Shown piece by piece: positions 26,820-36,242 of a stretch of DNA of 64,000 bases (position 1 is the first letter of the stretch; every line of letters begins with the position of its first letter). Source of the stretch: JAOUEA01 sp963821925 (lineage in GTDB: Bacteria; Actinomycetota; UBA4738; HRBIN12). The position numbers were made by a program, and so were the translations under genes. The notes under the pieces are model-generated. The model was given only the letters and a program-made list of their open reading frames with translations, did no database searches and was not told the DNA's origin. The DNA lies in contig CAWGFO010000001.1 in the NCBI GenBank assembly GCA_963821925.1, positions 186,001-250,000 of the forward strand, written 5' to 3'.

Positions 26820-27971
26820 ATGACCGAGGAGCAGGGTCCCGCGCCGCTCTCCGGCGTCCGCGTGCTCGATCTGTCGCGCGTGCTGGCCGGACCGCTCGCC
26901 ACGATGACCCTCGGGGACCTGGGCGCCGACGTCGTGAAGGTCGAGCGCCCCGGCGAAGGCGACGACACGCGCCACTGGGGACCGCCGTTCGCCGGCGAGG
27001 ACGCCGCCTACTTCCTCTCGCTCAACCGGAACAAGCGGTCCGTGGCGATCGACCTCAAGACCCCCGAGGGCGTGGAGGCGGTCCGGCGGCTGGCCGCCGG
27101 CTCCGACGTACTGATCGAGAACTTCCGCCCCGGGCTGATGCGGGACCTCGGGCTCTCGCTCGAGGACCTCCGGGCGGTGAACCCTCGGCTCGTCACCTGC
27201 TCGCTCACCGCCTTCGGCGACGATGCCCCCGAGGCGGCGAGCCGCCCGGGCTACGACATCATCGTGCAGGCCCTCAGCGGGTTGATGAGCGTCACGGGCG
27301 AGCGCGACGGCGAGCCGACGAAGGCGGGGGTCGCGTTGCTCGACGTCGTCACCGGCCTCTACGCGACGATCGGGATCCTGGCGGCGCTGCAGGAACGCGA
27401 GCGCTCGGGTGTCGGCCGGCACGTGAGCGTCTCGCTCTTCGACGCGAGCGTGGCCGCGATGGTCAATCAGGCCGCGAACTTCCTGATCGGGGGGATCGTG
27501 CCGGTCGCGATGGGCAGCCAGCACCCCAACATCGTGCCGTACCAGGTGTTCCATGGGTCGGACCGGCCCTTCATCCTCGCCGGTGGGAACGACCGGATCT
27601 TCCGACGCACGTGCGAGGTCGTCGGCCATCCGGAGTGGGCCGACGACGCGCGCTTCACCACGAACCAGGCCCGAGTGGCGCACCGCGATCAGCTCGTCGG
27701 CCTGCTGGGGGCCGCGTTCGTCGAACGACCGGCCGCCGCGTGGCTCGAGGCGCTCGAGGCGGCCTCGGTGCCGTGCTCGCCGATCCGCACGATGGACGAG
27801 GTGTTCGCCGCACCCGAGGGCGCGGCGCTGATCCAGGCCGTCGAGGACGAGGTGCGCGGGACGACGCTCAGGCTCGTGGCCAGCCCGATCCGGTTCGACG
27901 GCGAGCGCCTGCCGGTCCGGCGGCCACCGCCGACGCTGGGGGCCCACGACGACGAGGCACTCGGCTCATGA
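26820..27971 (+). CDS. CoA-transferase family III (CaiB/BaiF type)
   Basis: A 383-residue family III CoA-transferase. The N-terminal LSGVRVLDLSRVLAGPLATMTLGDLGADVVKVE is diagnostic, and the catalytic aspartate is in SRPGYDIIVQALSG. LTAFG and RPGLMRDLGL also match. Family III enzymes move CoA from one acyl-CoA to a carboxylate. The human glutarate CoA-transferase belongs here, so it could form glutaryl-CoA for the dehydrogenase at 14355; this is inference, since the two genes are 11 kb apart. The ATG at 26820 is read together with the following methyltransferase, which it overlaps by four bases. Confidence 0.88.
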   Translation: MTEEQGPAPLSGVRVLDLSRVLAGPLATMTLGDLGADVVKVERPGEGDDTRHWGPPFAGEDAAYFLSLNRNKRSVAIDLKTPEGVEAVRRLAAGSDVLIENFRPGLMRDLGLSLEDLRAVNPRLVTCSLTAFGDDAPEAASRPGYDIIVQALSGLMSVTGERDGEPTKAGVALLDVVTGLYATIGILAALQERERSGVGRHVSVSLFDASVAAMVNQAANFLIGGIVPVAMGSQHPNIVPYQVFHGSDRPFILAGGNDRIFRRTCEVVGHPEWADDARFTTNQARVAHRDQLVGLLGAAFVERPAAAWLEALEAASVPCSPIRTMDEVFAAPEGAALIQAVEDEVRGTTLRLVASPIRFDGERLPVRRPPPTLGAHDDEALGS

Positions 27972-28798
27972 CGGCGCTCGAGGACTGGAGCACCGCGCTC
28001 CGCGCCTGGACGATCCCCCAGGCGATCCTCGAGGCGGCACCGGAGTCGCCCTACGGGTTCCCGCCCGAGCTGTTCGCGCGGCGGGCGGTGACGGCCGCCA
28101 CCCGGTCCGAGGTCACCCCCACCACGCGGGTGGCGTTCGAGGCGCTCCCCGACGGCGGGGACGTGCTCGACGTGGGCGTCGGCGGCGGCGCGACGTCGAT
28201 CCCGCTCGCCGGCCGCGCGGGGCTGCTCGTCGGCGTCGACGGTTCGGCCGAACTCCTGACGTCGTTCCGGAGCGCGGCGGCGGAGGCCGGCGTCCGGAGC
28301 GAGACCGTGCTCGGCACCTGGCCCGAGGTCGCCGACGAGGTCCGGATCGTCGACGTCGCGGTATGCGGGCACGTGCTCTACAACGTGTGGGAGCTGGCGC
28401 CGTTCGTCGAAGCCCTCGATCGGCATGCGCGGGCGCGGGTCGTGCTCGAGCTGACCGACCGGCATCCGCTGGCGTGGATGCACGATCTCTGGGAGACGTT
28501 CCACGGGCTCACGCGGCCGGAGGGTCCCACCGCCCACGACTGCGAGATCGCGCTCGGCGAGCTCGGCATCGAACCCTCGCGGGACGAGCGCCTGCAGGAG
28601 GGCATCGGGTGGTTCGAGCGACGCGAGGACGCGGTCGCGCTGATCCGGCGCCGCCTTTGCCTGCCCGCCGACCGCGACCCCGAGGTTGCTGCGGCGCTCG
28701 GCGCCCGGCTGGTGGAGCACGATGGCCTCTGGTCCGCGGGGCCGCCGAGCGGCACCGTCGTCACCCTGTGGTGGGACCGGACAGCGTCAGACGGTTGA
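27968..28798 (+). CDS. Class I SAM-dependent methyltransferase-like protein
   Basis: A 276-residue protein with a Rossmann methyltransferase core. Motif I is VLDVGVGGGATSIPLA, motif II GVDGSAE, and VAVCGHVLYNV stands in the post-II region where a catalytic acid would be. The N-terminal ~55 residues are helical (TAATRSEVTP). It begins at an ATG overlapping the CoA-transferase stop (ATGA), so both come from one mRNA. Substrate unknown. Its last 38 bases overlap the end of the convergent hypothetical gene at 28761. The frame is open far upstream, inside the CoA-transferase, but that part is a shadow. Confidence 0.78.
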   Translation: MTALEDWSTALRAWTIPQAILEAAPESPYGFPPELFARRAVTAATRSEVTPTTRVAFEALPDGGDVLDVGVGGGATSIPLAGRAGLLVGVDGSAELLTSFRSAAAEAGVRSETVLGTWPEVADEVRIVDVAVCGHVLYNVWELAPFVEALDRHARARVVLELTDRHPLAWMHDLWETFHGLTRPEGPTAHDCEIALGELGIEPSRDERLQEGIGWFERREDAVALIRRRLCLPADRDPEVAAALGARLVEHDGLWSAGPPSGTVVTLWWDRTASDG

Positions 28799-29363
28799 CC
28801 GAGCCGTACTCCCCACGGCCGGCGTCGGCCGGTCGCGAGTACCTCACCGTGACGGTCGCACCGTCCTCGGCCGGCACCCGGAACCGCAGGAAGTTCAGGG
28901 TGTTCGTGAGCCCGCCGTAATCCTTCGAACCGGGCGGCTTCCGCCCCGCCTCCTGGATCGTGAACACGAACTCCTGTCCGCGCAGACGACCGGTCCCGAC
29001 GATCGTCAGCTCCTCGGACTGGAGCTGCGCCGTCGGGAAATCGCAGCGCAACTCACCGTTCAGACGCGCGGCCCCCTCGACCGTGACGTCGCCGGCGTCG
29101 TCGACCACCAGGTCCAGCTCGATCCTCCACGACGTCGCGCACCTGCCGCCCACCGGCAGGTCGTGCCACGTTCGGCTCGCCACCACGGCCGGCCAGGTCG
29201 TGACCCCGGGAGCGTCTGAGCCCGTACTCGGTGTGGGCCGGAACCCCGGGTCGTCGACGCCCGGCGGGAACGGATCGGTCCGCGCGGCGATCATGGCGCC
29301 CACGCCGGCGCATGCCAGGAACACCGCGGCCCAGGCCGCGACCTTCAGGAGCCGCCGTGACAC
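28761..29363 (-). CDS. Hypothetical membrane-anchored extracytoplasmic protein
   Basis: A 200-residue protein with an N-terminal membrane helix (VAAWAAVFLACAGVGAMIA, residues ~8-27) and an extracellular beta-rich domain, with two cysteines (C75 and C107 by my count) that could form a disulphide. It begins with a GTG directly after the vWA gene stop, so it is the last gene of the MoxR-vWA operon. No domain I recognise. Its 3-prime end overlaps the convergent methyltransferase gene by 38 bases. Confidence 0.65.
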   Translation of the reverse strand: MSRRLLKVAAWAAVFLACAGVGAMIAARTDPFPPGVDDPGFRPTPSTGSDAPGVTTWPAVVASRTWHDLPVGGRCATSWRIELDLVVDDAGDVTVEGAARLNGELRCDFPTAQLQSEELTIVGTGRLRGQEFVFTIQEAGRKPPGSKDYGGLTNTLNFLRFRVPAEDGATVTVRYSRPADAGRGEYGSVNRLTLSGPTTG

Positions 29364-31298
29364 CTAACGGCTCCGGCGGGCAACGAAATCGCGCATGACG
29401 AAGGCACCGAGGCGCTCATCATCCATCAGGAACACCCGGCCGGCGGTCAGCTCGGCGAGCCGTTCCATGAACCGCGCGAGACCCTCGGACTCCTCGACCA
29501 TGAAGATGTTCAGCCCGACGCCCGACCTCGAGAGCCGGACGGCCTCGGCGAGCGTCAGCCGGACGGTCTCGGCCTCGGGTGGCCACGCGAAATACGCCTC
29601 GCCGTCCTCCAGGTGCGCCGTCGGCTCCCCGTCGGTGACCATGATCACCTGCCTGGTCGCGCGCGGGTGCTGCGCGAGCAGCCGCCCGGCGAGCATGAAC
29701 GCGTGCTGCATGTTCGTGCCGTACGTGCGCTCGAATCCGGGCGCGGCCAGGTCCTCGGGCGAGAGCCGGCGGGCGTAGTCGCTGAACCCGATCAGGTAGA
29801 GCGTGTCGTGCGGGTACCGGCTCTCGATCAGCGAGTGCAGCGCGAGCGCGAGCTTCTTCGCGTGCACGAGGTGCCCGCGCAACGGCATCGAGAACGAGAG
29901 GTCGAGCAGGAGCGCGGTCGCGACCTCGGTCCGCTGCTCGGCCTCCACGAGCTCGAAGTCGTCGGGGTGCAGGCGGACGGGATCGCCCGGCGCGGTGCGC
30001 GTCACGGCGTTCAGCACGGTCCGCTGGACGGCGATCGGCCCGTGGTCGCCGAACGTCCACGGCCTGGTCGCGCCGGTGGGCTCTGACTGGCCGCCCGGGT
30101 CCCGCGCCTCGTGCGCTCCCTCGCGGTCGCGCGTGAGCTCCTCGAAGATCCGCGTGAGCGCTCGCTCGCCGAGCTTGCGCGCGCCGCGGGGCGTCAGCTC
30201 GAGCCGGCCACCGCTCCGCCGCACGAGGCCCGCCCGCTCCAGCGTGCGCTCGATCTGCTTAAGCCGGCGCAGGTCCTGCACCGCGGGATCGCCCAGGGTG
30301 CGGCGGAGCGCCTCTTCGTCGACGTCGTCGATCGCGGCTCCCGGGTACGACCCTTCGATCGCCTCGTCCAGCTCGTCGTAGTCGTGGAGACGCTCGAGCG
30401 CATCGACGGTCCCCGACATCGACGACGGCTCCTCGCCCTCGCCCCACGCCTGCTCGCCCCACGGGAGCTCCGGGAACGCGCCGGCGAGGTTCGCCCCGAG
30501 GCGGTCCATCTCGAACGCGAGGTCCATGTCCTGCATCACCTGGTCGCTCAACGCCTGGATCTCGGCACGTTGCTCCGGGCTGAGCGAGGCCATCAACCGG
30601 CTGAGCGCCGCCATCCGCCGCGCCATCTGCTCGAGCAGCTCCTCGAGGGTCCGGGGGTCGCCCGGCAGCAGGTCGCCGTACCGGGCCTTGAAGTCCTCGA
30701 AGGCAGGCTGGGTGTCCTCTCCCCGGGCGCGGGCCTCGATCAGGCCGTTCAGCTCGGCCACCATGTCGCGCATCCGCGCGAGCTGTTCCGGCGTCGCGTT
30801 CTTGAGACCCTCGGCCATCGAGCGCATGTGGGCGCCCATCACCTGCTCCCGGATGTCCTCGAGCAAACGGTCGAAGGCCTCCTGCGCGCCCGGGTCGACG
30901 AACCGGTAGTCCCTCAGCTCCGCGATCCTCCCGGCCGTATCGCGAGGGAGCGCGCCGAGCTGCGACTCGCGGAACCGCGCGTCGTCATCGTCCCGGAACG
31001 ACAATTCGGTCCGTTCACGCTCGAGGATCTCATCGAGCCGCTGCCGGATCTCCTCGAGGGGACCCGCGAGGTTCAGCCGGGCCTCTTCCTCGTCCCGGCG
31101 CTGCTGGAGCCGCCGGCGCAGGGCGTCGAGCCCCGAGAACCGACCATGCATCCCCCGGCGGAGCAGCCGGCGGAGCGCGTCGTCCGCATCGCCGCCCATC
31201 AGCACCTCGTCGGAGAGCTCCTCGAGGAGATCGGCCGCCGCGATGTCAGGCCCGAGCGGGTCCTGGGAACCGTCCCATGCCGAGTAGCGGTAGCGCAT
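29364..31298 (-). CDS. von Willebrand factor A domain protein of a MoxR-vWA operon
   Basis: A 644-residue cytoplasmic protein. The C-terminal ~200 residues are a vWA domain with MIDAS motif DLSFSM (D-x-S-x-S), a conserved threonine in FERTYGTNM and DGEPT. The N-terminal ~400 residues are long acidic and helical regions with repeated E/R/L heptads and no known domain. MoxR ATPases act with vWA proteins as chaperones that assemble enzyme complexes or respond to envelope stress. The MoxR gene is at 32328 on the same strand, two small genes away, supporting that pairing. Length is above the average for vWA partners (300-400). Confidence 0.85.
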   Translation of the reverse strand: MRYRYSAWDGSQDPLGPDIAAADLLEELSDEVLMGGDADDALRRLLRRGMHGRFSGLDALRRRLQQRRDEEEARLNLAGPLEEIRQRLDEILERERTELSFRDDDDARFRESQLGALPRDTAGRIAELRDYRFVDPGAQEAFDRLLEDIREQVMGAHMRSMAEGLKNATPEQLARMRDMVAELNGLIEARARGEDTQPAFEDFKARYGDLLPGDPRTLEELLEQMARRMAALSRLMASLSPEQRAEIQALSDQVMQDMDLAFEMDRLGANLAGAFPELPWGEQAWGEGEEPSSMSGTVDALERLHDYDELDEAIEGSYPGAAIDDVDEEALRRTLGDPAVQDLRRLKQIERTLERAGLVRRSGGRLELTPRGARKLGERALTRIFEELTRDREGAHEARDPGGQSEPTGATRPWTFGDHGPIAVQRTVLNAVTRTAPGDPVRLHPDDFELVEAEQRTEVATALLLDLSFSMPLRGHLVHAKKLALALHSLIESRYPHDTLYLIGFSDYARRLSPEDLAAPGFERTYGTNMQHAFMLAGRLLAQHPRATRQVIMVTDGEPTAHLEDGEAYFAWPPEAETVRLTLAEAVRLSRSGVGLNIFMVEESEGLARFMERLAELTAGRVFLMDDERLGAFVMRDFVARRSR

Positions 31299-31345
31299 CC
31301 GACCAGCCTACGCGCGTCGCGGCGGAAGCCCGCCGTCGGCGCGCC

Positions 31346-31912
31346 TCAGCCCACCGTGAAGTGCCGCTTGTGGTCGCCCGCGATCGTCATCCCGAGGGCG
31401 CGGGCGCCCCGCTGCGCCCGCCCGTGCTCGAGCACCCGCGGACGGCTCGAGATGTGCGTCACGAGATCGCGCAGGTGCAGGATCGCGACCCCTTTCGAGG
31501 TCGTCGGCGCGCCCGCCACCGCCTCGGTCAGGCACAGCACCGGCTCCGCCTCGGCGAAGACCGATGCACGCCCCAGCGTGGTGGTGACGCCTTTGGCCGC
31601 CTTCTTCAGTCGGAGGAGTCCCGGGATCACGAGGTCGCCGACCGTCGGCGCTCCTCGCCCGTAGTCCAGCCGGCCGGGCAGCGCGCACACCTCGATCAGG
31701 AAGGCCCCGGTCGCGCCGACCACGACCAGGTCGCCGCGCGTCTTCGCCCCGGTCGGGACGACCCAGAACGAGAAGGCGTCCAACCGGCCGAGCTCGGCGG
31801 TCACGCGGGCGACGGCCGCCGGCGAGGGATCGACCGACGCGCGAGATCCGAACCTGGGCATGAACGTCAGTTCGGCCGAGCGAGGCTGGAGCTTGAGATG
31901 CCCGCCGAACAC
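31346..31912 (-). CDS. Small NERD-like (degenerate nuclease-related) protein
   Basis: A ~188-residue protein in the MoxR-vWA operon. The middle has the layout of a NERD domain, a PD-(D/E)xK relative: a helix, then DLVVVGATGAFLIEV, then a Gly-rich strand. The pattern D..IEV.ALPG has the aspartate and glutamate, but cysteine stands where the catalytic lysine of IEAK would be. If the assignment is right, it is inactive as a nuclease. I give the GTG at 31912 as start; the ATG at 31861 is a possible shorter version, and neither has a good ribosome site. The assignment is by eye and tentative; other beta-rich folds are possible. Confidence 0.45.
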   Translation of the reverse strand: MFGGHLKLQPRSAELTFMPRFGSRASVDPSPAAVARVTAELGRLDAFSFWVVPTGAKTRGDLVVVGATGAFLIEVCALPGRLDYGRGAPTVGDLVIPGLLRLKKAAKGVTTTLGRASVFAEAEPVLCLTEAVAGAPTTSKGVAILHLRDLVTHISSRPRVLEHGRAQRGARALGMTIAGDHKRHFTVG

Positions 31913-31926
31913 CGGCCGGCCCGCGG

Positions 31927-32316
31927 TCAGCCGATGCCGAGACCGGTCATCAAGCCGCGCAGCGTGAGCCCGAAGCAGATGAACGCGGCCCACGCGAACG
32001 GCACCCACGGCTTCATCGGGTCGACATCCGGCTTCACCTTCTGTCCCTCGCGGGCGACGACGTGCGCGATCCCGAGCACGAGGAGTGGACCGAACCCGTA
32101 CACGAGGTGGAGCCACGTGCCGGGTCGCCGGCCCATCAGCAGCAGCACGACGCCGAGCACCGCCTGCACGCCGGCCACCACCTGCGCGGCGGTCAGCCAC
32201 CACCAATAGGGGTCACCCGGGCCCCGCTTCGCGATCCAGGCACCCAAGCCCCAGATCCAACCGATCGCGAAGATCCCGACCACGACGAAGCCGACGAAGG
32301 CGTGGATGTCCGACAT
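31927..32316 (-). CDS. Small integral membrane protein, 129 residues
   Basis: Four membrane helices fill this protein: residues ~5-28 (HAFVGFVVVGIFAIGWIWGLGAW), ~38-62, ~68-90 and ~105-122. A short cytoplasmic loop with REGQKVKPDVDPMKPW lies between helices three and four. I recognise no family. It lies between the MoxR and NERD-like genes on the same strand and is probably part of the operon. Loop charges would put both ends inside. The ATG at 32316 is weakly preceded by a ribosome site, so coupling to MoxR (11 bases upstream) is likely. Confidence 0.7.
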   Translation of the reverse strand: MSDIHAFVGFVVVGIFAIGWIWGLGAWIAKRGPGDPYWWWLTAAQVVAGVQAVLGVVLLLMGRRPGTWLHLVYGFGPLLVLGIAHVVAREGQKVKPDVDPMKPWVPFAWAAFICFGLTLRGLMTGLGIG

Positions 32317-32327
32317 GCGGGGAGATC

Positions 32328-33734
32328 CTACGATCCGGCAGGCGCGGTGTACCGCGCTTCCCCGTCGCCCCCGGCCTTGTTCAGCCGGCGCGACAGGTGG
32401 AGCCCCTCGAGCGCGAACTCCAACGCGCTCGCGGCCACGCCCGGACTCTCCTCCTCGACACCGAGGCGGGCGAGCATCTTGGCGAGCCCGGGCAGGTCGC
32501 CGAAGGCGCCGAGCAGCTCGCTCGCGGGCGTCAGGTCTGAGGTCTCGAGGACGAACCCTTCGTCGAACCGCCCGAGGAGCGCCGAGAGGTCGGCACCCGA
32601 GAGGCGGCGTCGGAACACCTCGAGCTCGGCGGTCCGCAGCGCGCGTGCCAAGATCTCGGGCTCGCGCCCCTCCTCGATCGTGTCGAACTCGACCCGGCCC
32701 TCCGACGACATGAGCACCGCGTACAGGTCGCAGACGCGGGGCACGGCCTCCGGCTCGCCCGCGCGCGCGGCCCGGCGGACCGCGGACGCCTGCAGGGTCT
32801 CGAGGTTCCCGATCGAGTACCGCACGCTCACGCCGCTGCGGTGGTTCACGTGCGGCGATCGCCGAAGCTCCTGCGTGAGGGCGGCCACGATCTCGGTCAT
32901 GAAGACGGGAACGCGCACCGGGATCCCCGCGTCGGGGACCGCGGCCTCGTTCCCCATGATCCGGATCTCCTCGGCGACGGTCTCCGGATAGTGCGTGCGC
33001 ACCTGGGTTCCGAACCGGTCCTTGAGCGGCGCGACGATGCGGCCGCGGTGCGTGTAGTCGTCGGGGTTCGCGGTCGCGACGAGGAGCAGGTCGAGCGGCA
33101 GCCGGATCCGGTAGCCGCGGATCTGGACGTCGCGTTCCTCCATGATGTTGAAGAGCGAGACCTGGATCCGCTCGGGCAGGTCCGGGAGCTCGTTGATCGC
33201 CACGATGCCGCGGTGGGTCCGAGGGATCATCCCGTAGTGGATCGTGAGCTCGTCGCCGAGCGACCGACCCTCGGCCACCTTGATCGGGTCGACGTCGCCG
33301 ATCAGATCGCCCACGCTCGTATCGGGCGTGGCGAGCTTCTCCGCGTAGCGATCCTCGCGCGGCAGCCAGCGGATCTCGACCCCGTCGGGATCTGCCTCGA
33401 CGAGACCGAGGCACCGGGCGCAGATCGGATGGTACGGGTGGTCGTTGATCTCGCAACCCGCGATCACCGGCACCGCCTCGTCGAGCAGGTGGACGATCGC
33501 GCGCACGAGGCGCGTCTTGGCCTGCCCGCGCTCCCCCAACAGGATCAGGTCGTGGCCCGCGAGGATCCCGCGTTCGATCGCGGGGAGCACCGAGTCGTCG
33601 AACCCAACCAGCCCGGGGAAGAGCTCGTCGCCGGCGCGGAGCTTCGCGAGCAGGTTCTCGCGGAGCTCTTCCTTGATCGTGCGGTCGGGGTAGCCGGCGG
33701 CGCGGAGCTCGCCGATCGTGGTCGCTCGGTCCAT
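32328..33734 (-). CDS. MoxR/Mg-chelatase-like AAA+ ATPase
   Basis: A 468-residue AAA+ ATPase. Walker A is GERGQAKTR (GxxGxAKT, as in MoxR/RavA, where G becomes A), and a Walker B-like segment GIVAINELPDLPERIQ and sensor 1 LLVATANPDDY follow. Residues ~100-115 contain a Cys/His cluster (CEINDHPYHPICARC) that could bind zinc, and DLLLVATANP is the family stretch seen in Mg chelatase I subunits. It hydrolyses ATP to remodel or fold target proteins with the vWA partner encoded at 29364. It is the first gene of the operon, with an ATG at 33734. Confidence 0.9.
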   Translation of the reverse strand: MDRATTIGELRAAGYPDRTIKEELRENLLAKLRAGDELFPGLVGFDDSVLPAIERGILAGHDLILLGERGQAKTRLVRAIVHLLDEAVPVIAGCEINDHPYHPICARCLGLVEADPDGVEIRWLPREDRYAEKLATPDTSVGDLIGDVDPIKVAEGRSLGDELTIHYGMIPRTHRGIVAINELPDLPERIQVSLFNIMEERDVQIRGYRIRLPLDLLLVATANPDDYTHRGRIVAPLKDRFGTQVRTHYPETVAEEIRIMGNEAAVPDAGIPVRVPVFMTEIVAALTQELRRSPHVNHRSGVSVRYSIGNLETLQASAVRRAARAGEPEAVPRVCDLYAVLMSSEGRVEFDTIEEGREPEILARALRTAELEVFRRRLSGADLSALLGRFDEGFVLETSDLTPASELLGAFGDLPGLAKMLARLGVEEESPGVAASALEFALEGLHLSRRLNKAGGDGEARYTAPAGS

Positions 33735-33772
33735 GCGACCAGGGTAGTCGGGTTCGCCGATACGGTCGGTGG

Positions 33773-34228
33773 TCAGACCGTGGCGAGGTCGCCGTCGAGG
33801 TGCTCGCGGTCCTCGGGGTCGGCGACCACCTCGGCCGCCGTGCGGGCCTGGGCGAGTCGGCGGTCGCGCTCAGGCCCGTCGCCGGACGCCGCGGCCGCGC
33901 GCGCGAGCGCCTCGTACGCGTACGCGAGGTCGAAATCGGCGATCCGGTACTCCTCGCAGATCTCGAGGCAGCGCTCTCCATGGAACCGGGCGGGCTCGGC
34001 CCGCCCGAGGACCGCGTGGACGCGGCTGACCTGCCACTCGCCCCGCGCGAGGTTGACTGGCTCCCCGACCTGCGCCCAGTGATGGCGCGACGCGGGCGCC
34101 ATGTGGAGCATGCGCAGGTCGTCGTCGGGCGAGCGATCCGGCGTGTCCAGCAGCTGCCAGGTCGCGTTGAAGAGGTCGACCGCGAGCTGCCGTTCGACGG
34201 TGGGATCCAGCGGTGCCCTGGCCACCAC
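33773..34228 (-). CDS. Hypothetical helical (TPR-like) protein
   Basis: A ~151-residue, all-helical, mostly acidic protein with segments such as DFDLAYAYEALARAAAASG and RRLAQARTAAEVVAD, which look like helix-turn-helix repeats (TPR-like). There is a Trp/His-rich central part (SRHHWAQVGE). The start is the GTG at 34228 or the adjacent GTG at 34225; neither has a good ribosome site. It is divergent from the UvrD2-type helicase (54 bases between starts) and has 38 bases to the MoxR start on its downstream side. Function unknown. Confidence 0.55.
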   Translation of the reverse strand: MVARAPLDPTVERQLAVDLFNATWQLLDTPDRSPDDDLRMLHMAPASRHHWAQVGEPVNLARGEWQVSRVHAVLGRAEPARFHGERCLEICEEYRIADFDLAYAYEALARAAAASGDGPERDRRLAQARTAAEVVADPEDREHLDGDLATV

Positions 34229-34282
34229 GCTAGCGGTTCGGCCGGGTCCCGTGCTGTCGGGCGCCGCTGGTAGGGTCGCCGC

Positions 34283-36217
34283 GTGACGACCCCCGCCGCG
34301 ATCCTCGAGGGACTGAACGACGCCCAGCGCGAGGCCGCGATGGCCGTGCGGGGGCCGGTCGCGATCCTGGCGGGCGCCGGCACCGGCAAGACCACCACCA
34401 TCACCCGGCGGGTCGCCTATCAGGTGGCGACCGGCACCTTCCCCGCAGATCGGATCCTCGCGGTGACCTTCACCGAGAAGGCCGCCCGGGAGCTGAAGGA
34501 GCGGCTCGCCGCACTCGGTGTGAGCGGCGTCGAGGCCCGCACGTTCCACGCGGCGGCGCTCTCCCAGCTCGGCCGCCTGTGGGAGCGGCACACGGGCGAC
34601 CCGCTCCCCGAGGTGTTGCCGTCGAAGGCGCCGCTGATCGCGTCGCTCGCGAGCTCCCTGCCGATGCCGCACAGGTTCATGCCACGGAGCGAGCTCGCGG
34701 GCGAGATCGAATGGGCGAAGAACCGGATGATCCCCTGGCGCCGATACCTCGCCGAGGTCGAGCGGCTCGCGCACACACCGCCGATCCCGGCCGAGCTGAT
34801 GGCGGGGGTGTTCGAGGGTTACGAACGCCGCAAGGAGCGCGCCCGCAAGATCGACTTCGAGGACATGCTCGGGATGTCGGTGCTCCTGTATCAGGAGTAC
34901 CCGGACGCCGCCGCGCAGGTGCGTGCGAAGTACCACGCATTCACGGTCGACGAGTACCAGGACGTGAACCCCGTGCAACAGGCGCTGCTCGAAGCGTGGC
35001 TCGGCCACCGGAGCGAACTCTGCGTCGTCGGCGATGACTACCAGACGATCTACTCGTTCACCGGCGCGTCGCCCGAGTACCTCCTCGGGTTCCCGCAGCG
35101 GTACCCGGGGGCGACGATCGTGCGGCTCGAGGAGAACTACCGGTCGACCCCGCAGGTGCTCGCGGTCGCGAACGGGCTCTCACCTCAGCTCGGCGGCTTC
35201 GAGAAGCTCCTCCGTCCCACGAAGCCCGACGGCCCCAACCCGACCGGCCGCGCGCTCCCCGACCCCGACGCCGAGGTCGCGTTCGTCGTCGCCGAGGTCC
35301 GGCGCCTGCACGACGAGGACACGCCGTGGGAGGAGATCGCGATCCTCTACCGGATCAACGCCCGCTCCGAGGCGTACGAGGAGTCGTTCGCCGACGAGGG
35401 GATCCCGTATCAGGTGCGCGACGGCGCCTTCCTCCGCAGGCCCGGGCCACGGTCGGTGCTCGCGGCGCTCCGGCGGCCCGAGAGCGTCGATGCGCAGGTG
35501 GCGGTCGAGACCGCCACGAACGCCGTCGGCTACGACCCGGATGCCGACCCCGACGACGCCGAGGAGGTCACGCGGCAGGCCGACCTCGGGCGCCTGCGCG
35601 TGCTCGCGGCCGAGTACGTGGCCGCCCACCCCGACGGCGACGTGGCCGGGTTCGTCGCCGAGCTGTCCGCGCGCTTCAGCACCGAGCAGAGTGGGCGGGG
35701 CGTGAACCTCCTGACCTACCACCGCGCCAAGGGACTCGAGTTCGACGCGGTGTTCCTGCCGAGGCTCCTCGACCGGGAGCTGCCCTTCCGCTCGCAGAAG
35801 TCGACGGCCGATCCCGAGGAGGAGCGCCGGCTCTTCTACGTCGGGATCACGCGGGCGCGCACGCACCTGTACCTCTCGTGGCCACGCGAGGCGCGCTCGG
35901 AGCCCAGCCCGTTCCTCCGTGAGCTCGGGATCGTGTCCGCGCCGGCGCCGGCGGCGGGGACCGCGCGCCGGACCCCGGGCCCTTCGGTCGGAGCCGTCGG
36001 CGGCGGACCGCTCTTCGAGCGGCTCCGGGAGTGGCGGCGCCGTCGCGCGTCCGCCGACGGGGTACCGGCCTACGTGATCTTCCACGACAAGACGCTGGCC
36101 GAGATCGCCGAGCGTAAGCCGGGAGACTGGGCCGACCTGGCCGGCGTCCCCGGTGTGGGACCGGCCAAGCTCGAGCGGTACGCCGACGAGATCCTGGGGA
36201 TCGTGACGAGCGAGTAG
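34283..36217 (+). CDS. uvrD2: UvrD2-type superfamily 1 DNA helicase with C-terminal HRDC domain
   Basis: A 644-residue SF1A helicase. Motifs: Walker A ILAGAGTGKTTT (residues ~28-39), Ia TFTEKAARELKERL, II VDEYQDVN, III VGDDYQTIYSFTGA, IV ENYRSTPQ, V TYHRAKGLEFDAVF and VI FYVGITRAR. The last ~65 residues form an HRDC domain (FHDKTLAEIAERKPGDWADLAGVPGVGPAKLERY), the hallmark of mycobacterial UvrD2 and RecQ-like tails. It unwinds DNA 3-prime to 5-prime in repair. The GTG start at 34283 is preceded by no strong ribosome site. It is the fourth helicase-like gene of the window and converges on the UbiA-like gene. Confidence 0.9.
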   Translation: MTTPAAILEGLNDAQREAAMAVRGPVAILAGAGTGKTTTITRRVAYQVATGTFPADRILAVTFTEKAARELKERLAALGVSGVEARTFHAAALSQLGRLWERHTGDPLPEVLPSKAPLIASLASSLPMPHRFMPRSELAGEIEWAKNRMIPWRRYLAEVERLAHTPPIPAELMAGVFEGYERRKERARKIDFEDMLGMSVLLYQEYPDAAAQVRAKYHAFTVDEYQDVNPVQQALLEAWLGHRSELCVVGDDYQTIYSFTGASPEYLLGFPQRYPGATIVRLEENYRSTPQVLAVANGLSPQLGGFEKLLRPTKPDGPNPTGRALPDPDAEVAFVVAEVRRLHDEDTPWEEIAILYRINARSEAYEESFADEGIPYQVRDGAFLRRPGPRSVLAALRRPESVDAQVAVETATNAVGYDPDADPDDAEEVTRQADLGRLRVLAAEYVAAHPDGDVAGFVAELSARFSTEQSGRGVNLLTYHRAKGLEFDAVFLPRLLDRELPFRSQKSTADPEEERRLFYVGITRARTHLYLSWPREARSEPSPFLRELGIVSAPAPAAGTARRTPGPSVGAVGGGPLFERLREWRRRRASADGVPAYVIFHDKTLAEIAERKPGDWADLAGVPGVGPAKLERYADEILGIVTSE

Positions 36218-36242
36218 CGGCGCCGGTTGTCCTCGGATGAGC

